In this document: piece by piece, positions 12,208 to 20,833 of the stretch
Layout: each line of letters starts with the position of its first letter
Numbering within the stretch: the first letter of the stretch is position 1
Assembly: GCA_035647855.1 (NCBI GenBank)
Contig: DASRMP010000039.1
Span: forward strand, 1 to 64,000
From: JAAZBW01 sp035647855
GTDB lineage: Bacteria; Actinomycetota; Actinomycetes; Actinomycetales; Actinomycetaceae
DNA length: 64,000 nt
Direction: 5' to 3'
Program-made: the position numbers and the translations under genes
The notes under the pieces: generated by a model
Database searches by the model: none
What the model saw: only the letters and a program-made list of their open reading frames with translations
What the model was told of the DNA's origin: nothing

Positions 12208-13149
12208 ATGAAAGACATCCCGGACAGCGGCCCTCCGACAGTCCCGGACGGCGTTCCGGTGCGTGACGAGATCACGAAGCCGGTACCCGCCGAGCGACCG
12301 GAATTGCTGGTCATCACGGGAATGTCCGGAGCCGGCAAGACACGCGCGGCTTCCGCTCTGGAGGATCTCAGCTGGTATGTAGTGGACAATCTGCCACCAC
12401 GGCTCCTGGTGACGTTCGCGAGCATGATGCGCTCCGGCGATGCGGCTCCACGCCTCGCGGCCGTCATCGACGTCCGGTCGCGCGAGTACTTCCGGGAGAT
12501 GGACTCGGTCATTGCGCACATTCGCGGGCTGGGGATGCCGTACCGGATCTTCTTCCTGGACGCGCGTGACGAAGTACTGGTGCGCCGGTACGAGTCGAAT
12601 CGCCGTCCCCACCCGCTCCAGCAGGGCGGCCGGCTCCTGGACGGCATCAAACGTGAGCGCGCGCTTCTGAAGCCCCTGCGAGATCGCGCCGACGTCGTCA
12701 TCGACACGACCGAGACCTCGGTGCATGACCTGTCCCGGCGAATCCGGGACTTGGTGTCCGAACCTGCGGACAACCAGTTGCGCCTGACCGTGATGTCGTT
12801 CGGTTTCAAGCACGGCCTGCCGTCAGACGCCGACAACGTGGTTGACGTGCGCTTCCTCTCGAATCCCTACTGGGTGAACGAACTGCGGCACCTGACCGGA
12901 TTGGACCGGGACGTCAGTGACTACGTGCTGGATCTCCCCGGCGCCCGGGACTTCATTGAGGGCTACGTGAGCGCGATGGAACCGGTGCTCGACGGGTATG
13001 TGCAGGAACTCAAGCCCTACGTGACCATCGCCGTCGGATGCACGGGCGGCCGGCACAGGTCGGTCGCCATCGCCGAAGAGATGGCAAGGCTGCTGCAGTC
13101 GTCGGGCCACCTCGTCCGCGTGGTTCACCGTGACGTAGGGAGGGAATGA
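12208..13149 (+). CDS. rapZ: RNase adapter RapZ / nucleotide-binding YvcJ family
   Basis: A P-loop protein with GMSGAGKT near its N terminus (about residues 38-45) and the family C-terminal motif VGCTGGRHRSVAIAEEMA. In E. coli RapZ guides RNase E to the sRNA GlmZ; in actinobacteria the role is less clear, but the rapZ-yvcK-whiA order is strongly conserved. Two starts fit: GTG at 12118, overlapping the uvrC stop, or ATG at 12208, which has CATGCT six bases upstream in the leaderless pattern. The extra 30 residues of the long form look unconserved, so 12208 is given. The stop overlaps the next gene (ATGA). Confidence 0.9.
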   Translation: MKDIPDSGPPTVPDGVPVRDEITKPVPAERPELLVITGMSGAGKTRAASALEDLSWYVVDNLPPRLLVTFASMMRSGDAAPRLAAVIDVRSREYFREMDSVIAHIRGLGMPYRIFFLDARDEVLVRRYESNRRPHPLQQGGRLLDGIKRERALLKPLRDRADVVIDTTETSVHDLSRRIRDLVSEPADNQLRLTVMSFGFKHGLPSDADNVVDVRFLSNPYWVNELRHLTGLDRDVSDYVLDLPGARDFIEGYVSAMEPVLDGYVQELKPYVTIAVGCTGGRHRSVAIAEEMARLLQSSGHLVRVVHRDVGRE

Positions 13150-14090
13150 TGGCGCCGCCCAAGGTGGTCGCCCTCGGCGGCGGCCACGGACTGTCCGCGA
13201 CTCTGGGAGCGCTGCGGCACCTCACACGCGAGCTGACCGCCGTCGTGACCGTGGCCGACAACGGAGGTTCGTCCGGTCGGCTGCGCAAGGAACTGGACTG
13301 CCTTCCCCCGGGTGACCTGCGCATGGCCCTCGCCGCCCTCTGCGACGACACCGAGTGGGGTCACACTTGGCGCGACATTCTCCAGTACCGATTCCGCAGC
13401 GACGGCCCCCTTGACTATCACTCGGTCGGCAATCTGCTGATCGTCTCGATCTGGGACCAACTCGGTGATCCCGTCGAGGGCCTGGCCCTCGTGGGAAAGC
13501 TGCTGGACGCGCGCGGCACGGTGCTGCCGATGGCGATGGTCCCCCTCGAGATCGCCGCGATCGTCAGGGACGGAGAGGAGAGCAGGGAGGTCCACGGGCA
13601 GTACGAGGTGGCAACGACTCCGGGGCGCCTCGAGCACGTGTGGATCGATCCTGCGGATCCGCCGGCGTGCCCACAGGCCGTGGAGGCGGTCATGGACGCG
13701 GACGCCATCGTTCTCGGGCCGGGATCGTGGTACACGTCGGTGCTGCCTCACCTTCTCGTTCCCGAGCTGAGTGACGCGATTCACAAGACCAAGGCGCTGC
13801 GCATCCTCACCATGAACCTCGTCACGCAGAGTGGCGAGACCGAGGGACTGAGTACCGCGGATCACTTGAAGGTCCTGGAAGAGTACGCGTCCGGCCTCCG
13901 ATTTGATACGGTGATCGCCGATCCGGTCGCCGTCGACGACGTGGACGCCGTCGACGAGGCGGCCGCCTCGGTCGGTGCACACCTCATGCTCCGCCAAGTG
14001 CGGTCGACGAAAGTCCCGGGAACCCATGATCCGCTGCGGCTTGCCGCGGCTTATCGGGACGCTCTCGACCGGTCGTTGTCCATTGTGTGA
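13146..14090 (+). CDS. yvcK: gluconeogenesis factor YvcK/CofD-like protein
   Basis: A 314-residue CofD/UPF0052 protein beginning with the nucleotide-binding motif VVALGGGHGLSATL. Further signatures are TVADNGGSSGRLR, LPPGDLRMALAAL, VLGPGSWYTSVLPHLL and MNLVTQSGETEGLS. YvcK proteins bind UDP-sugars and affect peptidoglycan synthesis and growth on gluconeogenic carbon sources (known from Bacillus and Mycobacterium CuvA). It overlaps rapZ by four bases and is followed 17 bp later by whiA, the usual trio. ATG codons at 13146 and 13149 are both possible. Confidence 0.92.
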   Translation: MMAPPKVVALGGGHGLSATLGALRHLTRELTAVVTVADNGGSSGRLRKELDCLPPGDLRMALAALCDDTEWGHTWRDILQYRFRSDGPLDYHSVGNLLIVSIWDQLGDPVEGLALVGKLLDARGTVLPMAMVPLEIAAIVRDGEESREVHGQYEVATTPGRLEHVWIDPADPPACPQAVEAVMDADAIVLGPGSWYTSVLPHLLVPELSDAIHKTKALRILTMNLVTQSGETEGLSTADHLKVLEEYASGLRFDTVIADPVAVDDVDAVDEAAASVGAHLMLRQVRSTKVPGTHDPLRLAAAYRDALDRSLSIV

Positions 14091-14107
14091 GGGGAGAGGC
14101 CGCTGGT

Positions 14108-15091
14108 ATGTCGCTGACTGCTGAGGTGAAGGACGAACTCGCCCGGATCAAGGTTGACCGGCTCCCCGCCAGGAAGGCGGAAATCGCCGCCACGCTGCGT
14201 TTTGCCGGAGGACTGCACATCATCTCGGGACACGTCGTCATCGAGGCAGAGCTCGATACCGGCGTCGCCGCGCGGCGCCTCCGACAGGAGATCGTCGAGG
14301 TTTTCGGTCACCGCAGTGAACTCATCGTCGTCTCCGGGGGTGGCCTGAAGCGAGGGAATCGGTACGTGGTGCGCGTGGTTCAGGACGGCGTGGTGCTCGC
14401 CCGAAAGACCGGGCTCATCGACGGGCGCGGCCGGCCCGTGCACGGACTGCCGCCCGCAGTCGTGTCGGCGTCACTCCAGGAGGCGGCGGCGGCGTGGCGC
14501 GGGGCCTTCCTCGCACACGGCTCGCTCACCGAGCCCGGACGCTCCGGGGCGCTCGAGATCACCTGCCCCGGTCCCGAGGCGGCGCTGGCCCTGGTGGGGG
14601 CCGCGCGGAGGCTGGGAGCGACCGCGAAGGCGCGAGAGGTGCGCGGAGTGGACCGGGTCGTCGTCCGCGACGGCGACGCGATCGCCACCCTTCTCACGCG
14701 CATGGGAGCGCACGACGCGGTCCTCGAATGGGAGGAACGGCGGGTCCGCCGAGAGGTCCGCGGCACGGCCAACCGTCTGGCCAACTTCGACGATGCCAAC
14801 CTCCGCCGCTCGGCCCGGGCTGCGGTGGCTGCCGGTGCGCGGGTCAACCGGGCCTTCGAGATCCTCGGAGAGGACCAGATCCCGGAGCACCTGTTGCAGG
14901 CAGGCCGACTGCGACTCGAACACAAGCAGTCCTCTCTTGAGGAACTCGGGCAACTCTCGGATCCGGCGCTCACCAAGGACGCGGTCGCCGGGCGAATCCG
15001 CCGCCTGCTCGCGATGGCGGACAAGCGGGCCCGCGAACTCGGAATCCCCGACACGTCTTCGGCACTCACCGAGGAAATGCTCGACGACTGA
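14108..15091 (+). CDS. whiA: DNA-binding protein WhiA
   Basis: A 327-residue WhiA with an N-terminal LAGLIDADG-like domain (LRFAGGLHIISGHVVIEAE; GAFLAHGSLTEPG) and a C-terminal helix-turn-helix (ELGQLSDPALTKDAVAGRIRRL). NRLANFDDANLRRSARAA is a family signature. In Streptomyces it works with WhiB as sporulation and division regulator; in other Gram-positives it affects cell division. The ATG at 14108 (MSLTAEVKDELAR) is the normal family start; an in-frame ATG seven codons earlier overlaps the yvcK stop. Confidence 0.95.
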   Translation: MSLTAEVKDELARIKVDRLPARKAEIAATLRFAGGLHIISGHVVIEAELDTGVAARRLRQEIVEVFGHRSELIVVSGGGLKRGNRYVVRVVQDGVVLARKTGLIDGRGRPVHGLPPAVVSASLQEAAAAWRGAFLAHGSLTEPGRSGALEITCPGPEAALALVGAARRLGATAKAREVRGVDRVVVRDGDAIATLLTRMGAHDAVLEWEERRVRREVRGTANRLANFDDANLRRSARAAVAAGARVNRAFEILGEDQIPEHLLQAGRLRLEHKQSSLEELGQLSDPALTKDAVAGRIRRLLAMADKRARELGIPDTSSALTEEMLDD

Positions 15092-15304
15092 GGGACTTTT
15101 CGCTGTCAGCCAAGGTCCCCGATTGGGCCAATCGGCCCCCTTTGTGGGGTGCTCGCGGATGATAGCGTGAGTGTGCCGGTTCGGACACGGAACCCCCAAG
15201 GATCCCGCCGCCGCGAGGCAGGCCGCTCAGAACCGGGGGCGCGTAACTGCGCGCTCACTGATACCTTTCGTCGCGCCGACGAGGCGCACATCTGGAGGAC
15301 TAAC

Positions 15305-16309
15305 GTGACCATTCGCGTCGGCATCAACGGCTTCGGCCGCATCGGCCGGAACTTCACCCGTGGCGTGCTCGAGTCGGGCGCTGACATCGACATCGTTGCC
15401 GTCAACGACCTGACTGACAACCAGACCCTTGCCCACCTCCTCAAGTACGACTCGATCCTGGGCGTGCTCCAGGAAGACGTGTCCTACACCGAGGACACCA
15501 TCACTGTCGGTGACAAGTCGATGAAGGCTTTCGAGGAGCGCGACCCGGCGAATCTGCCCTGGGGCGAGCTCGGCGTGGACATCGTCATCGAGTCCACCGG
15601 CCGCTTCACTGACGCCAACGTTGCGAAGGTTCACCTCGAGGCGGGCGCCAAGAAGGTTCTCATCTCGGCTCCGGGCAAGAACGAGGACGCGACCCTCGTC
15701 ATGGGTGTGAACGAGGGCGACTACGACCCCGAGAAGCACCACATCATCTCGAACGCTTCCTGCACCACGAACTGCCTCGCCCCCGTGGCGAAGGTGCTGA
15801 ACGACGAATTCGGCATCGTGCGTGGCCTCATGACCACGATCCACGCCTACACGGCAGACCAGAACCTGCAGGACGGCCCGCACCGTGACCTGCGCCGCGC
15901 CCGCGCCGCCGCCCTCAACATCGTTCCTACCAAGACCGGTGCCGCGAAGGCCGTCGCACTCGTGATCCCCGACCTCAAGGGCAAGTTCGATGGCTTCGCT
16001 CTGCGCGTTCCGATCCCGACCGGCTCCGCGACCGACCTCACGTTCATCGCCGAGAAGGAGATCTCCGTCGAGGCAATCAACGCCGCGATCAAGAAGGCTG
16101 CCGAAGGTCCGCTCAAGGGCATCCTCAAGTACACCGAGGACCCGATCGTGTCCGCTGACATCGTGACCGACTCGCACTCGGCGATCTTCGACGCCGGCCT
16201 CACCAAGGTCATCGGTGACCAGGCCAAGATCATCGCCTGGTACGACAACGAGTGGGGTTACTCGTGCCGTCTCATCGACCTCACGGTCCTCGTGGGTGAG
16301 AAGCTCTAG
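15305..16309 (+). CDS. gap: glyceraldehyde-3-phosphate dehydrogenase, type I
   Basis: A 334-residue NAD-dependent GAPDH, converting glyceraldehyde-3-phosphate and phosphate to 1,3-bisphosphoglycerate. The Rossmann motif INGFGRIGRNF starts the protein. The catalytic Cys is in SNASCTTNCLAP, and the phosphate-site segment NIVPTKTGAAKA is present. GTG at 15305 is chosen because GGAGGA lies six bases upstream and VTIRVGINGFG is the family start. A TAGCGT box at 15163-15168 with TTTGTG 16 bp upstream may be the promoter, giving a leader of about 130 bases. A hairpin separates it from pgk. Confidence 0.97.
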   Translation: MTIRVGINGFGRIGRNFTRGVLESGADIDIVAVNDLTDNQTLAHLLKYDSILGVLQEDVSYTEDTITVGDKSMKAFEERDPANLPWGELGVDIVIESTGRFTDANVAKVHLEAGAKKVLISAPGKNEDATLVMGVNEGDYDPEKHHIISNASCTTNCLAPVAKVLNDEFGIVRGLMTTIHAYTADQNLQDGPHRDLRRARAAALNIVPTKTGAAKAVALVIPDLKGKFDGFALRVPIPTGSATDLTFIAEKEISVEAINAAIKKAAEGPLKGILKYTEDPIVSADIVTDSHSAIFDAGLTKVIGDQAKIIAWYDNEWGYSCRLIDLTVLVGEKL

Positions 16310-16323
16310 GAATTGACAGCATT

Positions 16324-16359
16324 CGTGGGGCGTCCGTGTGCAAGCGCGGACGCCCCACG
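16324..16359 (+). promoter_or_regulatory. intercistronic hairpin between gap and pgk
   Basis: CGTGGGGCGTCCG (16324-16336) pairs perfectly over 13 bp with CGGACGCCCCACG (16347-16359), with a 10-base loop. No T run follows. It may end some transcripts or protect the 3' end of gap mRNA. Confidence 0.65.
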
Positions 16360-16382
16360 CTCATGAACGAAAGGATCCCCTT

Positions 16383-17570
16383 ATGAAGACAATCGACTCG
16401 CTCGGTGACCTTGGCGGCAAACGCGTTCTGGTCCGCGCGGACTTCAACGTTCCGCTCGACGGCACAACTATCACCGACGACGGGCGCATCCGCGCCGCTC
16501 TCCCGACCATCAAGCGTCTTGTGGACGCGGAGGCGAAGGTCATCCTGACCGCGCACCTCGGCCGTCCAAAGGGTGCGCCTGAGGCAAGGTATTCGCTCGC
16601 ACCGGTCGCCGCTCGCCTTTCCGAGCTGCTCGGTCAGGACGTGAAGCTCGCCGAGGACCTCGTGGGGGACTCCGCGAAGTCGACTGTTGCTGCCATGTCC
16701 GACGGCGACGTCGTCATCCTCGAGAACGTCCGCTTCGACCCGCGTGAGACCTCGAAGGACGAGGCCGAGCGCGCCACTCTGGCCGATGAGCTGGCCTCCC
16801 TGGCGGACGCCTACGTCTCTGACGGCTTCGGGGTTGTCCACCGCAAGCAGACGTCTGTCTACGACGTTGCACAGCGACTGCCGCACGCTGCGGGCGAACT
16901 GGTGTTCAAGGAGGTCGATTCGCTGCAGAAGGCGACCGACAACCCCGAGCGTCCCTACGTCGTCGTCCTCGGCGGCGCGAAGGTCGCGGACAAGCTCGGA
17001 GTCATCGAGAATCTCCTGGAGAAGGCCGACGTCCTGCTCATCGGCGGCGGCATGGCCTTCACCTTCCTGAAGTCATTGGGATACGAGGTCGGCGAATCGC
17101 TGCTCGATGAGAGCAACGTCGAGACCGTCAAGGGCTACCTGGAGAAGGCGAAGGAGAAGGGGGTCGAACTGCTGCTCCCCGTCGACACCCTGGTCTCGAA
17201 GACCTTCGAGGGCGAAGATATCCACGTGGTGCCGTCCAACGAGATTCCCGCCGGCTACCAGGGCCTCGACATCGGCCCCGAGACGCAGAGGACCTTCGCG
17301 GACAGGATCGCGAGCGCCAAGACCGTGGTGTGGAACGGACCGATGGGCGTGTTCGAGGACCCGCAGTTCGCTGCCGGGACTCGCGCGATCGCTGCAGCGA
17401 TGGAGGCCACGGATGCGTACACTGTGGTCGGCGGCGGTGACTCGGCCGCGGCCGTGCGGCAACTCGGATTCGATGAGTCCAAGTTCTCGCACATTTCCAC
17501 GGGAGGCGGCGCGTCGCTCGAATTCCTCGAGGGTAAGGTCCTTCCCGGTATCGACGTATTGGAGAGCTGA
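16383..17570 (+). CDS. pgk: phosphoglycerate kinase
   Basis: A 395-residue kinase that transfers phosphate from 1,3-bisphosphoglycerate to ADP. Signature segments are VLVRADFNVPLDG (substrate site), LTAHLGRPKG, the hinge/nucleotide region VVVLGGAKVADKLGVIENLL, VWNGPMGVFE and GGGDSAAAV. HISTGGGASLEFLEGK near the end is also canonical. The ATG at 16383 has GAAAGGA upstream. It follows gap and is three bases from tpiA, the common gap-pgk-tpiA operon. Confidence 0.97.
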   Translation: MKTIDSLGDLGGKRVLVRADFNVPLDGTTITDDGRIRAALPTIKRLVDAEAKVILTAHLGRPKGAPEARYSLAPVAARLSELLGQDVKLAEDLVGDSAKSTVAAMSDGDVVILENVRFDPRETSKDEAERATLADELASLADAYVSDGFGVVHRKQTSVYDVAQRLPHAAGELVFKEVDSLQKATDNPERPYVVVLGGAKVADKLGVIENLLEKADVLLIGGGMAFTFLKSLGYEVGESLLDESNVETVKGYLEKAKEKGVELLLPVDTLVSKTFEGEDIHVVPSNEIPAGYQGLDIGPETQRTFADRIASAKTVVWNGPMGVFEDPQFAAGTRAIAAAMEATDAYTVVGGGDSAAAVRQLGFDESKFSHISTGGGASLEFLEGKVLPGIDVLES

Positions 17571-17573
17571 GTC

Positions 17574-18362
17574 GTGGCGAACCGTATCCCGCTGATGGCG
17601 GGCAACTGGAAGATGCACCTCGATCACCTCGAGGCCATCGCCCTGGTGCAGAAGCTTGCGTGGATTCTGAAGGACGCCCATCACGACTACAACGAGGTGG
17701 AGGTCGCGGTACTCCCGCCCTTCACCAACATACGGTCCGTCCAGACCCTGGTGGACGGTGACCAGCTCATGATCAAGTACGGCGCACAGGACGTGTCCGT
17801 TCATGAGTCGGGTGCCTACACGGGCGAGATCGCCCCGAGGATGCTCGCGAAGCTCGGCTGCTCGTACGCGATCTGCGGGCACTCGGAGCGTCGGAGCTAT
17901 CACAGTGAGAACGACTGGGTGACGGGCGAGAAAGCCCGCGCCGCGATCAAGCACGGCATCACTCCGATTGCATGCGTGGGGGAGAACCTCGCGATCCGCA
18001 AGGAAGGTCGCCAAGTCGAGCGTGTGCTCCACCAGGTGACCGGCGTGCTGGACACGTCGACCCCCGAGCAGGTCTCCAGAATGATTCTTGCCTACGAGCC
18101 CGTCTGGGCCATTGGTACGGGCGAGGTCGCAACGCCGGAAGACGCGCAGGAGGTCTGCTCCGCGATTCGGGGGCGGGTTGCCGAGTTGTACAGCCAGGAC
18201 ATCGCGAACAACATGCGGATCCTGTACGGCGGCTCCGTCAAGCCCTCGAACGTGGCGGCGATCATGGCGGAAGAAGACGTTGACGGTGCCCTCGTCGGCG
18301 GTGCGGCGCTCACGGCGAATGACTTCGCCGCGATCGTGCGCTACCAGTCGCACGGCGCCTGA
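17574..18362 (+). CDS. tpiA: triosephosphate isomerase
   Basis: A 262-residue TIM-barrel enzyme interconverting dihydroxyacetone phosphate and glyceraldehyde-3-phosphate. The N-terminal Lys lies in MAGNWKMH, the catalytic His in CGHSERR, and the catalytic Glu in AYEPVWAIGTG. The flexible lid is in that last segment, and YGGSVKPSN binds phosphate. GTG start, three bases after pgk. Confidence 0.97.
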   Translation: MANRIPLMAGNWKMHLDHLEAIALVQKLAWILKDAHHDYNEVEVAVLPPFTNIRSVQTLVDGDQLMIKYGAQDVSVHESGAYTGEIAPRMLAKLGCSYAICGHSERRSYHSENDWVTGEKARAAIKHGITPIACVGENLAIRKEGRQVERVLHQVTGVLDTSTPEQVSRMILAYEPVWAIGTGEVATPEDAQEVCSAIRGRVAELYSQDIANNMRILYGGSVKPSNVAAIMAEEDVDGALVGGAALTANDFAAIVRYQSHGA

Positions 18363-18375
18363 CGGGTGTCACAAA

Positions 18376-18409
18376 CGATGGCGGCGTGCCGAAAGGTGCG
18401 CCGCCATCG
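18376..18409 (+). terminator. hairpin between tpiA and secG
   Basis: CGATGGCGGCG (18376-18386) pairs with CGCCGCCATCG (18399-18409), 11 bp with a 12-base loop. GTTATCCTTG follows rather than a T run, so it may be an inefficient terminator or a 3'-end stabiliser. Confidence 0.5.
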
Positions 18410-18411
18410 GT

Positions 18412-18417
18412 TATCCT
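18412..18417 (+). promoter_or_regulatory. possible secG -10 box
   Basis: TATCCT just after the hairpin, 34 bases before the secG ATG. The same CGGTTATCCTTG string follows the rpsD hairpin upstream of alaS. Confidence 0.35.
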
Positions 18418-18451
18418 TGAGCAGCAAGCCCCTCGCGAAGGATTGGATTCC

Positions 18452-18697
18452 ATGATCGGCGTACTCAAGATCATTCTCGACATCATCTTGGTCCTGACGT
18501 CGATCTTCCTCATCCTCACCGTGCTGATGCACAAGGGAAAGGGAGGCGGACTCTCAGACATGTTCGGCGGAGGCATCTCCACCATCGCCGGCTCATCCGG
18601 TGTCGCAGAACGAAACCTGAACCGCATCACGGTTGTCGTGGCCTTGTTCTGGGCCACAGCGATCGTCCTGCTCGGGCTCATCCAAAGATTCCAGTAA
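18452..18697 (+). CDS. secG: preprotein translocase subunit SecG
   Basis: An 81-residue SecG, the small accessory subunit of the SecYEG channel. Two membrane helices are visible (IGVLKIILDIILVLTSIFLI and ITVVVALFWATAIVLLGLI), separated by the Gly-rich loop KGKGGGLSDMFGGG that is diagnostic of the family. The ATG at 18452 gives the usual size; a GAAGGA site lies upstream. Confidence 0.93.
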   Translation: MIGVLKIILDIILVLTSIFLILTVLMHKGKGGGLSDMFGGGISTIAGSSGVAERNLNRITVVVALFWATAIVLLGLIQRFQ

Positions 18698-18734
18698 GTG
18701 ACGGCGTCGTCACCCATCTCAGGGAGAAGTAGAA

Positions 18735-19091
18735 GTGGCCAGCGGTAACGCAATTCGAGGAACCCGAGTCGGTGCGGGGCCGATGGGCGAGGAGGTACGC
18801 GGCGAGCTCGCTCCCCGCGTCACGATCTCATTCTGGTGCGCGCAGGGGCACGAGACCCGCCCGTCGTTCTCGATGGAAGCGGCGTCCGAGATTCCGGAGA
18901 TTTGGGACTGCCCGCGTTGCGGATTGCCTGCCGGGCCGGACAAGGACAACCCGCCCGAGCCGCCCAGGAACGAGCCCTACAAGACACACCTTGCGTACGT
19001 GAAGGAGCGCCGGACGGACGAGGATGGCGCGGCATTGCTCGATGAAGCCCTCGCCGCACTGCGGGAGCGCCGCGGAACGCCCGCGTCCTGA
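18735..19091 (+). CDS. rbpA: RNA polymerase-binding protein RbpA
   Basis: A 118-residue actinobacteria-specific transcription factor that binds the primary sigma factor and RNA polymerase and stabilises the open complex. The zinc-binding core is visible as FWCAQGHETRPSF and IWDCPRCGLPAG. The C-terminal sigma-interaction domain follows (YKTHLAYVKERR, LLDEALAALRERR). GTG start with GGGAGAAG upstream. It is convergent with pgl. Confidence 0.95.
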   Translation: MASGNAIRGTRVGAGPMGEEVRGELAPRVTISFWCAQGHETRPSFSMEAASEIPEIWDCPRCGLPAGPDKDNPPEPPRNEPYKTHLAYVKERRTDEDGAALLDEALAALRERRGTPAS

Positions 19092-19115
19092 GGTCGTCCC
19101 GCGGCAGTAGTCCTT

Positions 19116-19132
19116 GGCGTACGCCGTACGCC
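19116..19132. terminator. small palindrome between convergent rbpA and pgl
   Basis: GGCGTAC (19116-19122) and GTACGCC (19126-19132) form a 7-bp stem with a 3-base loop in the 82-base convergent gap. It could work for both strands, but it is short and lacks T runs. Confidence 0.3.
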
Positions 19133-19173
19133 TATCGGTCACGCGTGTACGCTGTCCCGCCGCGCGCATCCTT

Positions 19174-19884
19174 CTATTCGGTACTGACTCCGGCGACGGT
19201 GGCGTCGAGCAGCCAAAGCGTGTTGGCGCCGCGAACGCGCGCGACGGGGAGCTTGTCCGGTGAGTCCCCGCCGGCCAGCGCGGCCGCGAGGGCGCCGGCC
19301 TTGTCCGGGCCCGCGCTGACGTACCAGAGCTCGTCGGTGTCCTCCAGCTTCTCCCGGGTAAGAGATACCCGCTCCGGCGGTGGCTTCGGGGAGTCGCTGA
19401 CGGGGACAGCGGCGACTCCGGTGATCTCGATCTCGTCGCGGCCCGGGAAGAGCGAGGCGAGATGCCCGTCCGGCCCGACACCGAGTATGACGATCGCGAA
19501 ATGGACGTCCGCGACCTGAGCCGCGTACGCGGCCGCCGCCGCGGTCACGTCTTCGACATCTCCCGGCCGTGCGACCTCGTGGACGTTCTCCTCGGGAATC
19601 GGGAGATGGTTGATCAGTGCGAGCCGGGCTTGGGACGCGTTGCGGTCGGAGTCGGCGGCGAAACGCTCGTCGCCCCACCACAGATGCACCTGGGACCAGT
19701 CGACGGCGTCCACGAGCGGCTCTCCCCGGATCTCGCGGAGCATCTGGATGCCCATCGAACCGCCCGTGAGCGCCACGTTGATGGGCACGTCGAGCGCCTG
19801 GCGTTCGATGATCGAGAGCAGAAGCCGGTACCCGGCCGAGCGGGCTGTCAGTTCGAAGCTTGGATGGATAATCACACGATCCAC
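19174..19884 (-). CDS. pgl: 6-phosphogluconolactonase
   Basis: A 236-residue lactonase of the oxidative pentose phosphate pathway, hydrolysing 6-phosphogluconolactone. It has the SugarP-isomerase fold with VALTGGSMGIQML near the N terminus and VHLWWGDERFA. FAIVILGVGPDGHLASLFPG, which holds the catalytic His, and VSLTREKL are further signatures. GTG start. It is the last gene of the zwf-opcA-pgl run, 12 bases after opcA. Confidence 0.94.
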   Translation of the reverse strand: MDRVIIHPSFELTARSAGYRLLLSIIERQALDVPINVALTGGSMGIQMLREIRGEPLVDAVDWSQVHLWWGDERFAADSDRNASQARLALINHLPIPEENVHEVARPGDVEDVTAAAAAYAAQVADVHFAIVILGVGPDGHLASLFPGRDEIEITGVAAVPVSDSPKPPPERVSLTREKLEDTDELWYVSAGPDKAGALAAALAGGDSPDKLPVARVRGANTLWLLDATVAGVSTE

Positions 19885-19896
19885 AGTGGGAACCTC

Positions 19897-20823
19897 TCAA
19901 TCATCGATCAGGGCTGCTTTCAAGGCCTTCGCGTACACCTCGTCCGCGTCGAGACGCCGCAGGTCTTCCATGAGGCAGTCTGCGAACGTCCGGATCGGCA
20001 GATTGCTGTGCTGATCGCGCTTACCCGTGCGGGAGATGGTCACCACCATGGAGCCCTTGGGCCGATCGAGCACCACCTCACCGTCGTCGAGAACCGTTCG
20101 TACGGCCTCCATGTGGCCCGAATCGGAGTGAACCGTGGTGACGGGGACGCCCAGCGACTGGCGCAACCAGCCGGCCATGAGGGCGGTGGACGGTCTCCCG
20201 AGGTCGCCCTCCACGGCAATGCTGCGAACCTTGTCCGTCATGCCGTCCAGCGCCGAGGCCAGAAGTGCCCGCCACAGCGTGATCCTCGCCCAGGCCAGGT
20301 CCGTGTCGCCCGGCTTGTAGTTGGCTGCAAGAGCTCGAAGTGCTGACTTGGAGTCGTCGGAGTTCGTGATGTGGGTGATCCGCCTGCCCGCCATCGCGCC
20401 GATGCCCTCCCGGGACGGGTTCTCGGGGTAGCTCCCGAGCCACATCGCGACGATCGGGGTGTCGGGGAGCAGCAACGGAGTGACAAGCGTGTCGAGTTCC
20501 CGTGCCGTGGCGCCGTGCGGGCGCAGGACGATCACCTCGGACGCCCCTGCGTCGGCACCGACGCGGATCTCGGCGTCGAGCGAGTCGGGGTCACCGTCAC
20601 CCGGAGAGTCTCCGGCTGCGGTATCGATGACGACGACGCGTGCCGGGTGTTCCCGAGAGGCCTCGTTGGTCGCGGCGATGGCACGCTCCACGAATTCCGG
20701 ACCGTGTGCGAGCACGATGAGAGTGACGACCCGGCCCAGGGCGACAACTCCGCCCTCTTCCCGCACCCGAAGCAACTCGCTCATGAGGAACTGGGTGGTG
20801 GTGGCTTTCAGTTCGATGCGCAT
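19897..20823 (-). CDS. opcA: glucose-6-phosphate dehydrogenase assembly protein OpcA
   Basis: A 308-residue OpcA, known from cyanobacteria and actinobacteria as the protein that activates or assembles Zwf. VTLIVLAHGPEFVERAI, IVLRPHGATARELDTLVTPLLLPD, PIVAMWLGSYPENP, and ITHITNSDDSKSALRAL are family features. The ATG at 20823 (MRIELKATTTQFLMSEL) fits the family; the longer open frame runs back into zwf. It starts 10 bases after the zwf stop. Confidence 0.93.
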   Translation of the reverse strand: MRIELKATTTQFLMSELLRVREEGGVVALGRVVTLIVLAHGPEFVERAIAATNEASREHPARVVVIDTAAGDSPGDGDPDSLDAEIRVGADAGASEVIVLRPHGATARELDTLVTPLLLPDTPIVAMWLGSYPENPSREGIGAMAGRRITHITNSDDSKSALRALAANYKPGDTDLAWARITLWRALLASALDGMTDKVRSIAVEGDLGRPSTALMAGWLRQSLGVPVTTVHSDSGHMEAVRTVLDDGEVVLDRPKGSMVVTISRTGKRDQHSNLPIRTFADCLMEDLRRLDADEVYAKALKAALIDD

Positions 20824-20833
20824 TGGTGTTCCT

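Noticed and set aside
15110..15140. Terminator after whiA at the GATTGGGCCAATC palindrome
   Set aside because: The palindrome has a one-base loop, which cannot form a stable RNA hairpin.
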